From the NCBI RefSeq assembly GCF_020171345.1, contig NZ_JAIUZM010000005.1, positions 248,001 to 312,000 of the forward strand: 64,000 bases of DNA, read 5' to 3'. Below are positions 44,754-54,174 of the stretch, in pieces. The notes beneath the pieces are model-generated. The model saw nothing but the letters and a program-made list of their open reading frames with translations, had not been told where the DNA came from and ran no database searches. The stretch is from Microbulbifer agarilyticus (GTDB taxonomy: Bacteria > Pseudomonadota > Gammaproteobacteria > Pseudomonadales > Cellvibrionaceae). Numbering within the stretch: position 1 is the first letter of the stretch; every line of letters begins with the position of its first letter. The position numbers and the translations under genes were made by a program.

Positions 44754-46400
44754 GTGGCAGGATCTTCGCCAAAACAGACCTCCAATCCGAATCCAGACTC
44801 TCCCGAGCAGGCCCCGCAGGCTTCAAAAGATAGTCCGCAACGGGGGCTGTTGCGCGGAAGTTCGGTGGTGGGGAGCGCCACTTTATTGTCGCGGGTGCTG
44901 GGCCTGGCCCGGGATATCGTCTTTGCACGCTTGACTGGTGCGAGCGATGCCGCCGATGCTTTCTTTGTGGCGTTCAAAATTCCCAACTTCTTCCGCCGGC
45001 TGTTTTCCGAGGGGGCTTTCTCCCAGGCCTTTGTGCCGGTTTTGGCAGAGTACCGCCAGAACGGCGGTATCGCTGCGGTCAGGGAGCTGAACGATCGCGT
45101 TGCAGGCGCGCTGGGCGGCACCTTGTTGCTGGTGACCTTGTTCGGGGTTCTGTGTGCGCCGCTGGTAGCGGGTATCTTCGCGTTTGGCTGGTGGTGGGGC
45201 GGCAACGAGCCCGAGAAATTCGCCATGACCACGGAAATGCTGCGCATTACCTTTCCGTATCTGATGCTGATCTCGCTGACCGGTTTTGCCGGCGCCATGT
45301 TGAACAGCTTCGACCGCTTTGCCATCCCTGCGCTCACCCCCGTATTGCTGAACCTGGTGCTGATCGGCGCGGCCACGATTGCCGCCGGCTGGTTTGAACC
45401 GCCGGTAATGGCCCTAGCCTGGGGGGTGCTGGCGGCGGGTGTGGTGCAGTTGCTGTTCCAGATCCCTTTTCTGATGCAGCAGGGGCTGATGCCGCGACCA
45501 AAATGGGATTGGAAGTACCCCGGGGTGCGCAAGATTCTGCGTTTGATGGCGCCGGCGATCTTTGGTGTGTCGGTCACCCAGATCAGCCTAGTGCTGGACA
45601 CGGTGCTGGCCTCTTTCCTGCCAACCGGCTCGGTGACCTGGCTGTACTTTTCCGATCGCCTGACGGAGCTGCCACTGGGCGTATTTGGTGTGGCTGTGGC
45701 GACGGTCATTTTGCCGAACCTTTCCCGCCAGCACGCCGGCGGCGACCCACGCAAGTTCCGCCACACCATCGACTGGGCGCTGCGCAGCGTCACCCTGATT
45801 GCGCTGCCGGCAGCGGTCGCCCTGTTTGTATTGGCCGAGCCCTTGCTCACCGTTTTGTTCCAGTACGGCAACATGACCGCGCGGGACATGGAGATGGCTG
45901 CGTGGTCACTGCGCGCCTATACCTTTGGTCTGCTGTCGTTCATGCTGATCAAGGTGCTGGCTCCGGGGTATTTTGCACGCCAGGACACGGCCACACCGGT
46001 GAAGTTTGGCCTGATTGCCATCGCCTCAAAGATGCTACTGAGCCTGTTGTTCGTCATCCCACTGCATATCTACTTTAAGCTTGGTCATATGGGGCTGGCG
46101 ATGGCCACCGCCGGGCAGGCGGCGATCAACGCCTGGCTGCTTTACCGTGGCCTGCGTCAGGGCGGCGTCTATGCGCCGGAGGCCGGCTGGCGCAGCTATC
46201 TTGTGCGCCTGCTATTGGCCAACCTGGCCATGGCCGCAATACTGCTGACAATCCTGCATTTCTGGGGCGAGTGGAGCCAGTGGCTGTGGTGGGAACGGGC
46301 CTGGCGTATGGGGGTACTTGTTGCCGCCGGTGGCGCTACCTATGGCTTGGTCCTGCTGGCCAGTGGTCTGCGGCCGCGTCATTTCCGGGCGACTTCCTGA
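44754..46400 (+). CDS. murJ: Lipid II flippase MurJ
   Basis: The 548-aa MOP-superfamily transporter flips lipid II for peptidoglycan synthesis. After a hydrophilic N-terminal extension of about 35 residues come the MurJ hallmarks: SATLLSRVLGLARDIVFARLTGAS, ADAFFVAFKIPNFFRRLFSEGAF and QAFVPVLAEYR, with about 14 membrane segments. The GTG at 44754 has AGGGA just upstream. The Pro/Gln/Ser-rich extension is longer than in E. coli MurJ, so a start nearer residue 30 cannot be excluded. The position upstream of ribF-ileS-lspA is the conserved one. Confidence 0.95.
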   Translation: MAGSSPKQTSNPNPDSPEQAPQASKDSPQRGLLRGSSVVGSATLLSRVLGLARDIVFARLTGASDAADAFFVAFKIPNFFRRLFSEGAFSQAFVPVLAEYRQNGGIAAVRELNDRVAGALGGTLLLVTLFGVLCAPLVAGIFAFGWWWGGNEPEKFAMTTEMLRITFPYLMLISLTGFAGAMLNSFDRFAIPALTPVLLNLVLIGAATIAAGWFEPPVMALAWGVLAAGVVQLLFQIPFLMQQGLMPRPKWDWKYPGVRKILRLMAPAIFGVSVTQISLVLDTVLASFLPTGSVTWLYFSDRLTELPLGVFGVAVATVILPNLSRQHAGGDPRKFRHTIDWALRSVTLIALPAAVALFVLAEPLLTVLFQYGNMTARDMEMAAWSLRAYTFGLLSFMLIKVLAPGYFARQDTATPVKFGLIAIASKMLLSLLFVIPLHIYFKLGHMGLAMATAGQAAINAWLLYRGLRQGGVYAPEAGWRSYLVRLLLANLAMAAILLTILHFWGEWSQWLWWERAWRMGVLVAAGGATYGLVLLASGLRPRHFRATS

Positions 46401-46504
46401 ATTTTCGCGGGGTGTACCACGGTTGGCGGTGCCCAGAAGCGGGTTAAATCCGGTATACTGCGCCGCTTGATTTTGCCAGGGCGGAAAAGGGTGGTTGGAG
46501 CACT

Positions 46505-47482
46505 GTGACCGAGCAACGGGAGCTGATACGCGGGCTGCACAATTTGCGCCCGCACCACCGCGGATGCGTGGCCACCATCGGGTCGTTTGACGGCGTGCAC
46601 TTGGGGCACCAGGCCATTATCACGCAGCTACGCGCGCGGGCCGCTGAGCACCAGCTGCCCTCGGTGGCAATTATTTTCGAACCCCAGCCCCACGAGTACT
46701 TCTCCGGCGAAAGAGCCCCGGCGCGCCTGATGCGCTTCAAGGAAAAGGTGCTGGCCCTGTTCGATGCGGGTGTGGACCGGGTGTTGTGCCTGCAGTTCAA
46801 CGAGCGCCTGCGCAGCTTGAGCGCCGACGCCTTTATCCAGCAGGTGCTGGTAGATGGCCTGGGGGTGCGCCACCTTGTAGTGGGCGATGACTTCCGTTTT
46901 GGCTGCGATCGCAGTGGTGATTACGCCTTGCTACAGCAGGCTGGCGCCAAATCCGGCTTTAGCGTCGAGGATACGGCCACCTTGCAGATCGGTGGTGAGC
47001 GAGTGAGCAGTACGCGCATTCGCAAGGCCCTGCAGGATGCGGACTTTGCCCTGGCTGAACAGCTGCTGGGCAAGCCTTACCGGATCACCGGGCTTGTCGC
47101 TCGCGGTCGTGCGCTCGGCCGACAGCTCGGCGCGCCGACTGCCAATGTGCGGTTGCACCGCTACCGCTCGCCCTTAGTGGGCGTATACACGGTGACGGCA
47201 AAGCGGACTAGCGGCGCACCTATGGGTGGCAGCTGCATGGAAGTGGCTGGCGTTGCCAATGTGGGTTTCCGCCCCACGGTAGAAGGCGAGGGGGCCAAGC
47301 CGCTGCTGGAAGTGCATCTGTTCGATTTCAACGGCGACCTTTACGGCCGTGAAATCGCGGTGACCTTTTGCCACAAATTGCGCGATGAAGAAAAGTTTGA
47401 GTCGCTGGACATTCTCAAACAGAAAATCGCCAACGACATTGAAAATGCAAAAGCCTGGTTTACTAACCGCAAGCCAGCTTGA
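46505..47482 (+). CDS. ribF: Bifunctional riboflavin kinase / FAD synthetase
   Basis: The 325-aa enzyme makes FMN and then FAD. The N-terminal adenylyltransferase shows GSFDGVHLGHQAIITQLR (HxGH-type), VGDDFRFG and a VSSTRIRKAL motif. The C-terminal kinase has GRALGRQLGAPTANVRL and GVANVGFRPTV. The start is the GTG at 46505, six bases after GGAG. A TATACT box at 46454-46459 may be part of its promoter, but no matching -35 is evident. Next on the strand is ileS after a 430-bp gap. Confidence 0.96.
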   Translation: MTEQRELIRGLHNLRPHHRGCVATIGSFDGVHLGHQAIITQLRARAAEHQLPSVAIIFEPQPHEYFSGERAPARLMRFKEKVLALFDAGVDRVLCLQFNERLRSLSADAFIQQVLVDGLGVRHLVVGDDFRFGCDRSGDYALLQQAGAKSGFSVEDTATLQIGGERVSSTRIRKALQDADFALAEQLLGKPYRITGLVARGRALGRQLGAPTANVRLHRYRSPLVGVYTVTAKRTSGAPMGGSCMEVAGVANVGFRPTVEGEGAKPLLEVHLFDFNGDLYGREIAVTFCHKLRDEEKFESLDILKQKIANDIENAKAWFTNRKPA

Positions 47483-47542
47483 GCATCACGAATTACCCCG
47501 TCGCATCTAACGAAGTATTTTGTGAGATGCGAAGGTAGGGGG

Positions 47543-47635
47543 CTGGGGGCGAGTTTTCAGGAGCGTCGCAAACAGGAAGTTTGCGCCGCAGCGCCCAGGG
47601 ATGGGTTTACAGCGGTCCTGAAAACTCGCCCCCAG
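47543..47635 (-). repeat. Palindromic element A (20-bp perfect terminal inverted repeats)
   Basis: The 93-bp element has perfect 20-bp arms (47543-47562 and 47616-47635, outermost CTGGGGGC/GCCCCCAG). Inside are two smaller hairpins: CGCAAAC-AGGAA-GTTTGCG (47567-47585) and CCCA-GGGA-TGGG (47594-47605). In minus orientation its order of hairpins matches element B. Confidence 0.85.
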
Positions 47636-47703
47636 TGCCCTGCCGCCACTGAACGAGATTAAAGAACCCCGAAGCTCTTTCTTTTCTCCGGTGGCGCGGA
47701 AGC

Positions 47704-47799
47704 AATGGGGATCAGGTTTCAAAATCGCTGCGAGTACATCCATGTACGCTCCGGCGGTGACGTCCCTGTCACCGACGGTTTTGAAACCTGATCCCCATT
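47704..47799 (+). repeat. Palindromic element B (21-bp perfect terminal inverted repeats)
   Basis: The 96-bp element has perfect 21-bp arms (47704-47724 and 47779-47799, outermost AATGGGGA/TCCCCATT). Inside are hairpins GTACAT-CC-ATGTAC (47734-47747) and CGGTGAC-GTCCCT-GTCACCG (47755-47774). Loop sequences (TCC, CCTG) and spacing correspond to element A read on the other strand. Confidence 0.85.
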
Positions 47800-47912
47800 A
47801 CTCCCGCTTCAATTTTTAGTTTCGTGCTTCGTAAGCCCGGGAGCTTCGAGAAAGCGCGAAACGCCGATCATTTTAGTGAAAATTTCTGAGCTACAACCGA
47901 AGTAGATAGCCA

Positions 47913-50717
47913 ATGACCGACTACAAAGCGACCCTGAATCTTCCTCAAACCGATTTCCCGATGCGTGGCAACCTGCCTAACCGGGAGCCGGAGATTCTGA
48001 AAAAATGGCAAGAAGGCAAGCTTTACGAAAAGATTCGTGAAGCCCGTGCTGGTCGTGAGCAATTTATCCTGCACGATGGCCCCCCCTATGCCAACGGCGA
48101 TATTCACATCGGTCACTCGGTTAACAAAATCCTCAAGGACATCATCGTCAAGTCGAAAACCCTCAGCGGCTTCGACGCCCCTTACGTGCCTGGTTGGGAC
48201 TGCCACGGTCTGCCTATCGAACACAAAGTGGAGCAGAAAGTTGGCAAGGCTGGCGTCAAGGTGGATCACAAAACGTTCCGCCAAAAATGCCGCGAGTACG
48301 CAGCCAAGCAGGTAGAGGGTCAAAAGAAAGACTTTATTCGTCTCGGCGTGTTCGGTGAGTGGGACAACCCCTACCGCACCATGGACTTCCAGTTCGAAGC
48401 GGACATCATTCGCTCCCTGGCGGGCGTGGTAAAAAATGGCCACCTTTCCCGCGGCTTCAAGCCGGTCTACTGGAGTGTGGTGGGCGGATCCGCCCTGGCC
48501 GAAGCGGAAGTCGAGTACCAGGATAAAACCTCCTTCTCCATCGACGTTTGCTACCCGGTAACCGACGAGACCGCGTTGGCCATCGCCGATGCCGCCGGCG
48601 GCCACGCCGGTGATGGGCAGCTTTCCGTAGTGATCTGGACCACCACCCCCTGGACCCTGCCTTCTTCCCAGGCCGTATCCGTAAACGGCGACCTCGAGTA
48701 TGTGGTTGTGCAGGTGGGTGGCAAGCGCTTGCTACTCGCCGAGGCACTCAAAGATGACGTCTTGGCACGTGCGGGCCTGGAAGGTGAAGTGGTTGGTCGT
48801 ATCCGCGGCGCCGCGCTGGAACACCTCAAGATCAAGCACCCCTTCTACGATAAAGAGTTGCCGATCATCCTCGGTGATCACGTCACCACGGATGCCGGTA
48901 CCGGCTGTGTGCACACAGCACCCGACCACGGCCCGGACGACTTCAATGTGGGCAAGCGTTACGGCATCGAGACTCTGAATTATGTTGACGACAACGGTGT
49001 ATTCCGTGATGCGGTGCCCGTGTTCGCCGGTGAGCATGTGTACAAAGTTGACGGTAAAATTGTCGAACTACTGAAAGAAAAAGGTGTACTGCTGTTTGAG
49101 GACAAACTGCTGCACAGCTACCCGCATTGCTGGCGTACCAAAACGCCGCTGATTTATCGCGCGACCCCGCAGTGGTTTGTCAGCATGCAGCAGAACGATT
49201 TGCTGGAGCACGCGCAAAAAGCGGCGGATGAAGTACAGTGGATCCCGGGTTGGGGCAAGGCGCGTATCGACTCCATGCTGGATGCCAGCCCGGACTGGTG
49301 TATCTCCCGCCAGCGTACCTGGGGTGTACCTATCGCGCTGTTCGTGCACAAGGAAACCCAAGAGATCCATCCGGAGACCCCGGCGCTGATGGAAAAAGTG
49401 GCGCAGAAGGTCGAAGAAGGCGGTATGGACGTCTGGTTCGAACTGGATGCCGAAGAGCTGTTGGGTGATGAAGCGAATAATTACCAGAAGGTAACCGACA
49501 CTCTGGACGTATGGTTCGATTCCGGCGTAACGCATCAGGCAGTACTCGAGCGCCGTGAAGGGCTGCGCTTCCCGGCGGATCTGTATCTGGAAGGTTCAGA
49601 CCAGCACCGCGGTTGGTTCCAGTCTTCCCTGAAAACCTCGATTGCCATCAACGACTGCGCCCCCTACAAGCAAGTGCTGACCCATGGTTTCACCGTGGAT
49701 GCGCAGGGCCGCAAGATGTCCAAGTCCGTTGGCAACGTGGTGGCTCCTCAGGATGTGATCAATAAACTGGGCGCGGATGTATTACGTCTGTGGGTTGCGG
49801 CGACCGACTTTAGTGGCGAGATGGGGGTTTCCGACGAAATCCTGAAGCGCACCGCGGATTCTTACCGCCGCCTGCGCAACACTGCGCGCTTCTTCCTATC
49901 TAACCTGGCGGGTTTTGACCCGGCGAAAGATCTGTTGCCGGTACAAGAACTGCTGGCGCTGGACCGCTGGGCGCTGGAGCAGGCCGCGAAGCTGCAGGAA
50001 GAAATCATCGCTTCCTACGACCGCTATCAGTTCCACCAGATCTATCAGAAGTTGCATAACTTCTGTGTGGTGGAAATGGGTGGCTTCTACCTGGATATCA
50101 TCAAGGATCGCCAGTACACCACTCAGGCAGACAGCGTCGCGCGCCGCTCCGCGCAGACTGCGCTGTATCACATCATGCAGGCGTTTGTGCGCTGGGTAGC
50201 GCCGATCCTGAGCTTCACCGCGGAGGAGCTGTGGAAGTTTATTCCGGGCAATACCGAGGACAGCGTCATGCTGGCGGAGTGGCACGAATTCCCCGAGTTG
50301 CCACAAGGCGCCGAAATGGGAGATGACTTCTGGGCTGCCATTGCCGATGTGAAAACTGCGGTGAACAAGGTGCTCGAAGAGCAGCGTGCGGCGGGCAATA
50401 TCGGTGGCTCCCTGCAGGCCGCGGTTACTTTGTTTGCCGACCCAGCATTGCAAGCCAAGCTGGATGCACTGAAAGATGAGCTGCGCTTTGTGCTGATTTG
50501 TTCCTCCACCTCCGTGCAGCCGATTGCCGATGCGGCGGGCGCTGAAGAGACCGAACTCGCCGGCTTGCGTGTGTCTGTGCATAAGGTCGATGCGCCGAAA
50601 TGCGGCCGTTGCTGGCACTATCGTGAAGATGTGGGCAGCAACAGTGAACACCCGGAATTGTGTGGGCGCTGTGTAGAAAACGTAAGTGGCAATGGTGAAG
50701 AGCGCTACTTTGCATAA
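47913..50717 (+). CDS. ileS: Isoleucyl-tRNA synthetase
   Basis: The 934-aa class I synthetase charges tRNA-Ile. Motifs are [17 protein letters not shown] (HIGH), [12 protein letters not shown], the CP1 editing region ([24 protein letters not shown]) and [10 protein letters not shown] (KMSKS). A C-terminal zinc-binding module [15 protein letters not shown] follows. Length and layout match the bacterial type I (mupirocin-sensitive) enzyme. It leads the conserved ileS-lspA-fkpB-ispH operon. Confidence 0.99.
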   Translation: MTDYKATLNLPQTDFPMRGNLPNREPEILKKWQEGKLYEKIREARAGREQFILHDGPPYANGDIHIGHSVNKILKDIIVKSKTLSGFDAPYVPGWDCHGLPIEHKVEQKVGKAGVKVDHKTFRQKCREYAAKQVEGQKKDFIRLGVFGEWDNPYRTMDFQFEADIIRSLAGVVKNGHLSRGFKPVYWSVVGGSALAEAEVEYQDKTSFSIDVCYPVTDETALAIADAAGGHAGDGQLSVVIWTTTPWTLPSSQAVSVNGDLEYVVVQVGGKRLLLAEALKDDVLARAGLEGEVVGRIRGAALEHLKIKHPFYDKELPIILGDHVTTDAGTGCVHTAPDHGPDDFNVGKRYGIETLNYVDDNGVFRDAVPVFAGEHVYKVDGKIVELLKEKGVLLFEDKLLHSYPHCWRTKTPLIYRATPQWFVSMQQNDLLEHAQKAADEVQWIPGWGKARIDSMLDASPDWCISRQRTWGVPIALFVHKETQEIHPETPALMEKVAQKVEEGGMDVWFELDAEELLGDEANNYQKVTDTLDVWFDSGVTHQAVLERREGLRFPADLYLEGSDQHRGWFQSSLKTSIAINDCAPYKQVLTHGFTVDAQGRKMSKSVGNVVAPQDVINKLGADVLRLWVAATDFSGEMGVSDEILKRTADSYRRLRNTARFFLSNLAGFDPAKDLLPVQELLALDRWALEQAAKLQEEIIASYDRYQFHQIYQKLHNFCVVEMGGFYLDIIKDRQYTTQADSVARRSAQTALYHIMQAFVRWVAPILSFTAEELWKFIPGNTEDSVMLAEWHEFPELPQGAEMGDDFWAAIADVKTAVNKVLEEQRAAGNIGGSLQAAVTLFADPALQAKLDALKDELRFVLICSSTSVQPIADAAGAEETELAGLRVSVHKVDAPKCGRCWHYREDVGSNSEHPELCGRCVENVSGNGEERYFA

Positions 50718-50760
50718 TGAGCGCTACTTTGTATGAGGAATGCGACTTTGCATGAGGAAC
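50702..50760 (+). repeat. Three short direct repeats across the ileS-lspA junction
   Basis: GCGCTACTTTGCATAATGA (50702), GCGCTACTTTGTATGAGGAAT (50721) and GCGACTTTGCATGAGGAAC (50742) are near-copies in tandem. The first includes the ileS stop codon. The last two each carry a GAGGA ribosome site, and the second is followed at once by an ATG in frame with lspA. Confidence 0.8.
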
Positions 50761-50763
50761 GCT

Positions 50764-51309
50764 ATGCCTAACGCTCTCAAACCCAAGTCCTCGTTTGGGC
50801 TGTTCGCGACACCCTGGCGGTGGTACCTGCTGTCGCTGGTGGTGATTGTGATTGATATCGCCACCAAGGTCTGGGCGGTGGAACGCTTTATGTATGGCCC
50901 GCCACTGCAGATTATTCCTGGCTTTTTACAGTTCACCTATGCCGAAAACTACGGTGCTGCGTTCAGCTTTCTGGCGGATGCCGGGGGGTGGCAGCGGTGG
51001 TTTTTCGGTGCGGTGGCCGTGATCTTCAGTGCCGTGGTGATCGTCTGGATCAAAAAGCTGCCGGCGGATAAACGCTGGGAGCCCATGGCGCTGGCGCTTA
51101 TTCTTGGCGGTGCACTGGGTAACCTGTGGGATCGTATGCTGCTCGGTTATGTGCGTGATTTTATCTCCGTCTACTACGGGGACTGGCATTTTCCGGTATT
51201 CAACGTCGCCGATATGGCAATTTCCGTGGGCGCCGCAATGCTGCTGATCGAGCTGCTGTTTTTTAAAGAGAAAGACGAAGAATCGAACAAGAGTGGCGCG
51301 GAAGCCTAG
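50764..51309 (+). CDS. lspA: Signal peptidase II (lipoprotein)
   Basis: The 181-aa membrane protease removes signal peptides from prolipoproteins. It has four membrane segments and the family motifs: VVIDIATKVWA, AENYGAAFSFLA, the first catalytic Asp in GGALGNLWDRMLLGYVRDFI and the second in VFNVADMAISVG. The ATG at 50764 is five bases after GAGGA. An in-frame ATG at 50740 adds eight residues and sits one base from its own GAGGA copy, so it is less likely. Part of the ileS operon. Confidence 0.97.
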   Translation: MPNALKPKSSFGLFATPWRWYLLSLVVIVIDIATKVWAVERFMYGPPLQIIPGFLQFTYAENYGAAFSFLADAGGWQRWFFGAVAVIFSAVVIVWIKKLPADKRWEPMALALILGGALGNLWDRMLLGYVRDFISVYYGDWHFPVFNVADMAISVGAAMLLIELLFFKEKDEESNKSGAEA

Positions 51310-51342
51310 TCGCTTAACGGACGTACCTGTTAGAGAAGTAGT

Positions 51343-51783
51343 ATGAGTAATAACGTAATTGGCGAACACAGCCGCGTCACCTTGCACTTCGCATTGAAGC
51401 TGGATGATGGGTCGGAAATTGACTCCAATTTTGAAGGTGAGCCGGCCACGTTTATCGTCGGCGACGGTAATCTGCTGCCTGGTTTTGAAAGCGCGTTGCT
51501 TGGCCTGAAAGCCGGTGACGAGGCAGAAATCGAAGTTCCGCCGGAAGCGGGCTTCGGTCAGCGTAACCCGTCCAATATCCAAAAGGTGAAAAAGGGCCAT
51601 TTTTCACCAGATATGGAGCTGGAAGAGGGCTTGGTGGTTTCGTTTGATAACGGTGATGGTGAATTGCCGGGTGTGATTCGCGCCATTGGCGAGGATGATG
51701 TGGAGGTGGATTTCAATCACCCGCTTGCCGGTCAAACCGTATTCTTCCACGTGAAAATTCTCGAAGTGGCCTCGGTCAATTAA
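51343..51783 (+). CDS. fkpB: FKBP-type peptidyl-prolyl isomerase (SlpA/FkpB)
   Basis: The 146-aa protein is a SlyD/SlpA-like FKBP with an inserted chaperone flap. It shows HFALKLDDGSEIDSNFEGEPATF, GDGNLLPGFESALLGLKAGDE, PPEAGFGQRNP and VDFNHPLAGQTVFF. It lacks SlyD's histidine-rich tail. It catalyses prolyl isomerisation in the cytoplasm. Its place between lspA and ispH is conserved in Gammaproteobacteria. Confidence 0.96.
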   Translation: MSNNVIGEHSRVTLHFALKLDDGSEIDSNFEGEPATFIVGDGNLLPGFESALLGLKAGDEAEIEVPPEAGFGQRNPSNIQKVKKGHFSPDMELEEGLVVSFDNGDGELPGVIRAIGEDDVEVDFNHPLAGQTVFFHVKILEVASVN

Positions 51784-51817
51784 TTAGACGGCTTAAATAG
51801 GTCAAGGACACAGTAAG

Positions 51818-52753
51818 ATGCAAATTCGTCTCGCCAATCCGCGCGGCTTCTGCGCCGGTGTTGACCGCGCTATTGATATCGTGAACCGCGCGCTGGATGT
51901 GTTTGGAGCACCCATCTATGTGCGTCATGAAGTGGTACATAACAAATTTGTTGTAGATACCCTACGTGAGCGCGGTGCGGTGTTTGTGGACGAGCTGGAT
52001 GAAGTGCCGGACGACGTGATTGTAATCTTCAGCGCGCACGGCGTATCCAAAGCCGTACAGCAGGAAGCGGCCGATCGCGGTTTGAAAGTGTTTGATGCAA
52101 CCTGCCCGCTGGTCACCAAGGTGCATATCGAGGTGAGTAAATTCAGCAGCGATGGCAGTGAATGTATTCTGATCGGTCACGAAGGCCATCCCGAAGTGGA
52201 AGGCACTATGGGTCAGTACGACACCAGTAATGGCGGCGCCATCTATCTGGTGGAAGATGAACAGGACGTGGCAGCGCTAGAGGTAAAGGATCCGTCCAAC
52301 CTGACCTTTGTTACCCAGACCACCCTGTCCGTCGACGATACCTCCCGGGTGATCGATGCCCTGCGGGCCAAGTTCCCCAGTATTCGCGGCCCGCGCAAGG
52401 ATGATATCTGCTATGCCACCCAAAACCGGCAGGATGCGGTCAAGCAGCTGGCACTGGAGTGTGACCTGGTGCTGGTAGTGGGAAGCCCGAACAGTTCCAA
52501 CTCCAACCGCCTGCGTGAGCTCGCCGAGCGCTGCGGTACCGAGGCCTACCTGATTGACGGCCCGGATTGCATCGATGCGTCCTGGCTGAAGAACAAACAA
52601 CGCATTGGTATCACTGCTGGCGCATCGGCACCGGAAGTACTGGTGGAGCGAGTAATCAAGAAACTGCGAGATCTGGGCGCGGACGCCCCGGATGAAGTGG
52701 CCGGTATCCCGGAAAACATCAGCTTCAGCCTGCCCAAAGAGTTGCGGGCCTGA
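51818..52753 (+). CDS. ispH: 4-hydroxy-3-methylbut-2-enyl diphosphate reductase
   Basis: The 311-aa Fe-S enzyme catalyses the last step of the MEP isoprenoid pathway. The three cluster cysteines lie in [23 protein letters not shown] and [11 protein letters not shown]. The active-site region [13 protein letters not shown] and [13 protein letters not shown] are present. It ends the ileS operon, 13 bp from the convergent fimT-like gene, with no visible terminator between them. Confidence 0.98.
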   Translation: MQIRLANPRGFCAGVDRAIDIVNRALDVFGAPIYVRHEVVHNKFVVDTLRERGAVFVDELDEVPDDVIVIFSAHGVSKAVQQEAADRGLKVFDATCPLVTKVHIEVSKFSSDGSECILIGHEGHPEVEGTMGQYDTSNGGAIYLVEDEQDVAALEVKDPSNLTFVTQTTLSVDDTSRVIDALRAKFPSIRGPRKDDICYATQNRQDAVKQLALECDLVLVVGSPNSSNSNRLRELAERCGTEAYLIDGPDCIDASWLKNKQRIGITAGASAPEVLVERVIKKLRDLGADAPDEVAGIPENISFSLPKELRA

Positions 52754-52766
52754 CCCGCACAGTATT

Positions 52767-53282
52767 CTACTCGCACTCTGCAGCAGCGACCCTGTCCACC
52801 CGGACACGGCCGCTGCGCGCGAGAATTAGTTGGTAACCCTCTCCCGGGATTGTCGGACAAATAGTGAAGGTCCCAGCCTGAAAGCCGCCACCGCTGGCGG
52901 TACCCGCATAACGGCTTTCCCCCGAGCCAATAAACGAAACATAATTCGCCAGAGGCCCATTGGCGTTGACCGTCACTCCGGTCAGCGCCGTGCCTGTGGT
53001 GATTTGCCGCTCATTAGCATCACGCTCCCCATCGAAATCCCGGTCATAAAAGACTTCCCAGCCCGCATGCCAGGTGTCGAGCCTGCGTAGCGTGGCCCGG
53101 CGGTTTGTGCTGACGGCTTTGCTGCGCGTCAGGCGAATGGCTTGTAGAAGTGCGTCGGCGGCGGCCCTGGTACGGTTGGCTTCCAGTTGCTGCTGAAAGC
53201 TGGGTATGCCAATGGCGAGTAAAACGCCGAGAATGCTGCATGTGATCAACAGCTCGATCAGTGTGAGGCCGCGCTGGTTCAC
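52767..53282 (-). CDS. FimT/GspH-family pseudopilin (divergent copy)
   Basis: The 171-aa protein starts VNQRGLTLIELLITCSILGVLLAIGIPSF, a type IV prepilin leader of four residues with cleavage after Gly and Glu at mature position 5. The rest has the GspH/FimT pattern, including an early helix with ADALLQAIRLTRSKAVSTNRR. I chose the GTG at 53282, five bases after AAGGAGG. The frame open to 53414 is not family-like. It is transcribed away from the minor pilin operon and may contribute to pilus priming or DNA binding, as FimT does in natural transformation. That role is inferred. Confidence 0.85.
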   Translation of the reverse strand: MNQRGLTLIELLITCSILGVLLAIGIPSFQQQLEANRTRAAADALLQAIRLTRSKAVSTNRRATLRRLDTWHAGWEVFYDRDFDGERDANERQITTGTALTGVTVNANGPLANYVSFIGSGESRYAGTASGGGFQAGTFTICPTIPGEGYQLILARSGRVRVDRVAAAECE

Positions 53283-53592
53283 AGCTCCTCCTTGAGTTGT
53301 ATATATTTTCAGCGGTTGCCGTCCTGGTCGCCGCTTGCTCCCTTCAACTCGCCGTTTGTCGGCCGCTAATGCCGTAGTCGGCGTGAGCGTGATAGGGTGC
53401 GCAAAAGCTAACATCGCGCAAATTAGGCATCCAGTGCGGGCACATTGGAAATGCCTCTTAAGATAGAATCGACGCCAGTATTAGCAGTTCAACCGTACCA
53501 CCTGTGGCGAATCATCAATTTGCTTGTTGGTGGGTGAAAAATGAACAGTGTTCAGCAGTAATAAAAAGCAGAATATCCGAGGCTTACACACT

Positions 53593-54144
53593 ATGGGATC
53601 CAGACAGCAGGGCCTGACCCTGATTGAGTTAATGATAACCCTCGCCGTTTTAGGGGTGATTACTGCCATCGCCGTGCCTGGCTTCAACTCCATGATTCAG
53701 AACACCCGCTCTGCCACCCTCGGTGAAGAAATGGTCGGCGCGCTTCAGTTTGCGCGCAGTGAAGCCATCAAGCGCGGTGCGCGTGTGAGCCTGTGTGGCA
53801 GCTCCGATGGCTCCAGTTGTGATGGCGGCTGGACCGATAACTGGATCGTAGTCGTGGACACTGCGGCAACCGACGACGCAGCCTCTCCCGTTGTGGCCAA
53901 TGCCGCAGCGGTGCTGCGTTTTTGGGAGGCCCCGGCGAATGGTGCCGCGGTCACTGCGACCCAGGGGGGCGGTTCCCCCACGTTTGTGCGCTTTACCCGT
54001 CAGGGAACGCTTGGTCTGTCAGGCACCGGTGAAGTAACCCTGAATACCAGTTTTAGCGGCTGCAGTAGCAACCGTGCGCGAGAAATTACTGTGGGTGCGG
54101 CGGGTATGTTGAATACCAAACGCAGTACCTCTGGTTGCTCCTAA
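53593..54144 (+). CDS. FimT/FimU-like minor pilin
   Basis: The 183-aa prepilin begins MGSRQQGLTLIELMITLAVLG, with a seven-residue leader ending in Gly and Glu5 in the mature protein. A GspH/FimT globular domain follows (EEMVGALQFARSEAIKRGARVSLC, a Cys-rich loop, FVRFTRQGTLGLSG). The start at 53593 has GAGG about eight bases upstream. A GTG at 53548 would lengthen the leader beyond the usual form. It opens the operon pilV-pilW-pilX-pilY1-pilE, in the position of fimU in Pseudomonas. Confidence 0.9.
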   Translation: MGSRQQGLTLIELMITLAVLGVITAIAVPGFNSMIQNTRSATLGEEMVGALQFARSEAIKRGARVSLCGSSDGSSCDGGWTDNWIVVVDTAATDDAASPVVANAAAVLRFWEAPANGAAVTATQGGGSPTFVRFTRQGTLGLSGTGEVTLNTSFSGCSSNRAREITVGAAGMLNTKRSTSGCS

Positions 54145-54174
54145 CAACGGGCCGGACCTACAAGGGGAATCTCA

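Larger units (their letters stand above)
47483..47912. other. ribF-ileS intergenic region with three inverted repeats
   Basis: This 430-bp gap has no plausible gene. It holds an 8-bp inverted repeat (TCGCATCT 47501-47508, AGATGCGA 47525-47532) just after ribF, followed by two long palindromic elements listed separately. The last 110 bp before ileS form the leader. No T-box-like motif is seen. Confidence 0.7.

Noticed and set aside
44555-45889. Long minus-strand open frame of 444 codons opposite murJ
   Set aside because: It is the antisense of murJ in a GC-rich gene. Its composition (Arg/Ser/Pro rich) matches no fold, while murJ is certain.
47543-47799. Insertion sequence or transposon remnant
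   Set aside because: Long inverted repeats are present but there is no transposase frame, no target-site duplication that I can see, and each element is under 100 bp with inner hairpins. I keep it as a palindromic repeat.
53450-53592. Sigma-54 promoter before the minor pilin operon
   Set aside because: A GG and a GC dinucleotide occur near 53440-53456, but they are 12 rather than 10 bases apart and the flanks do not match TGGCAC-N5-TTGC.
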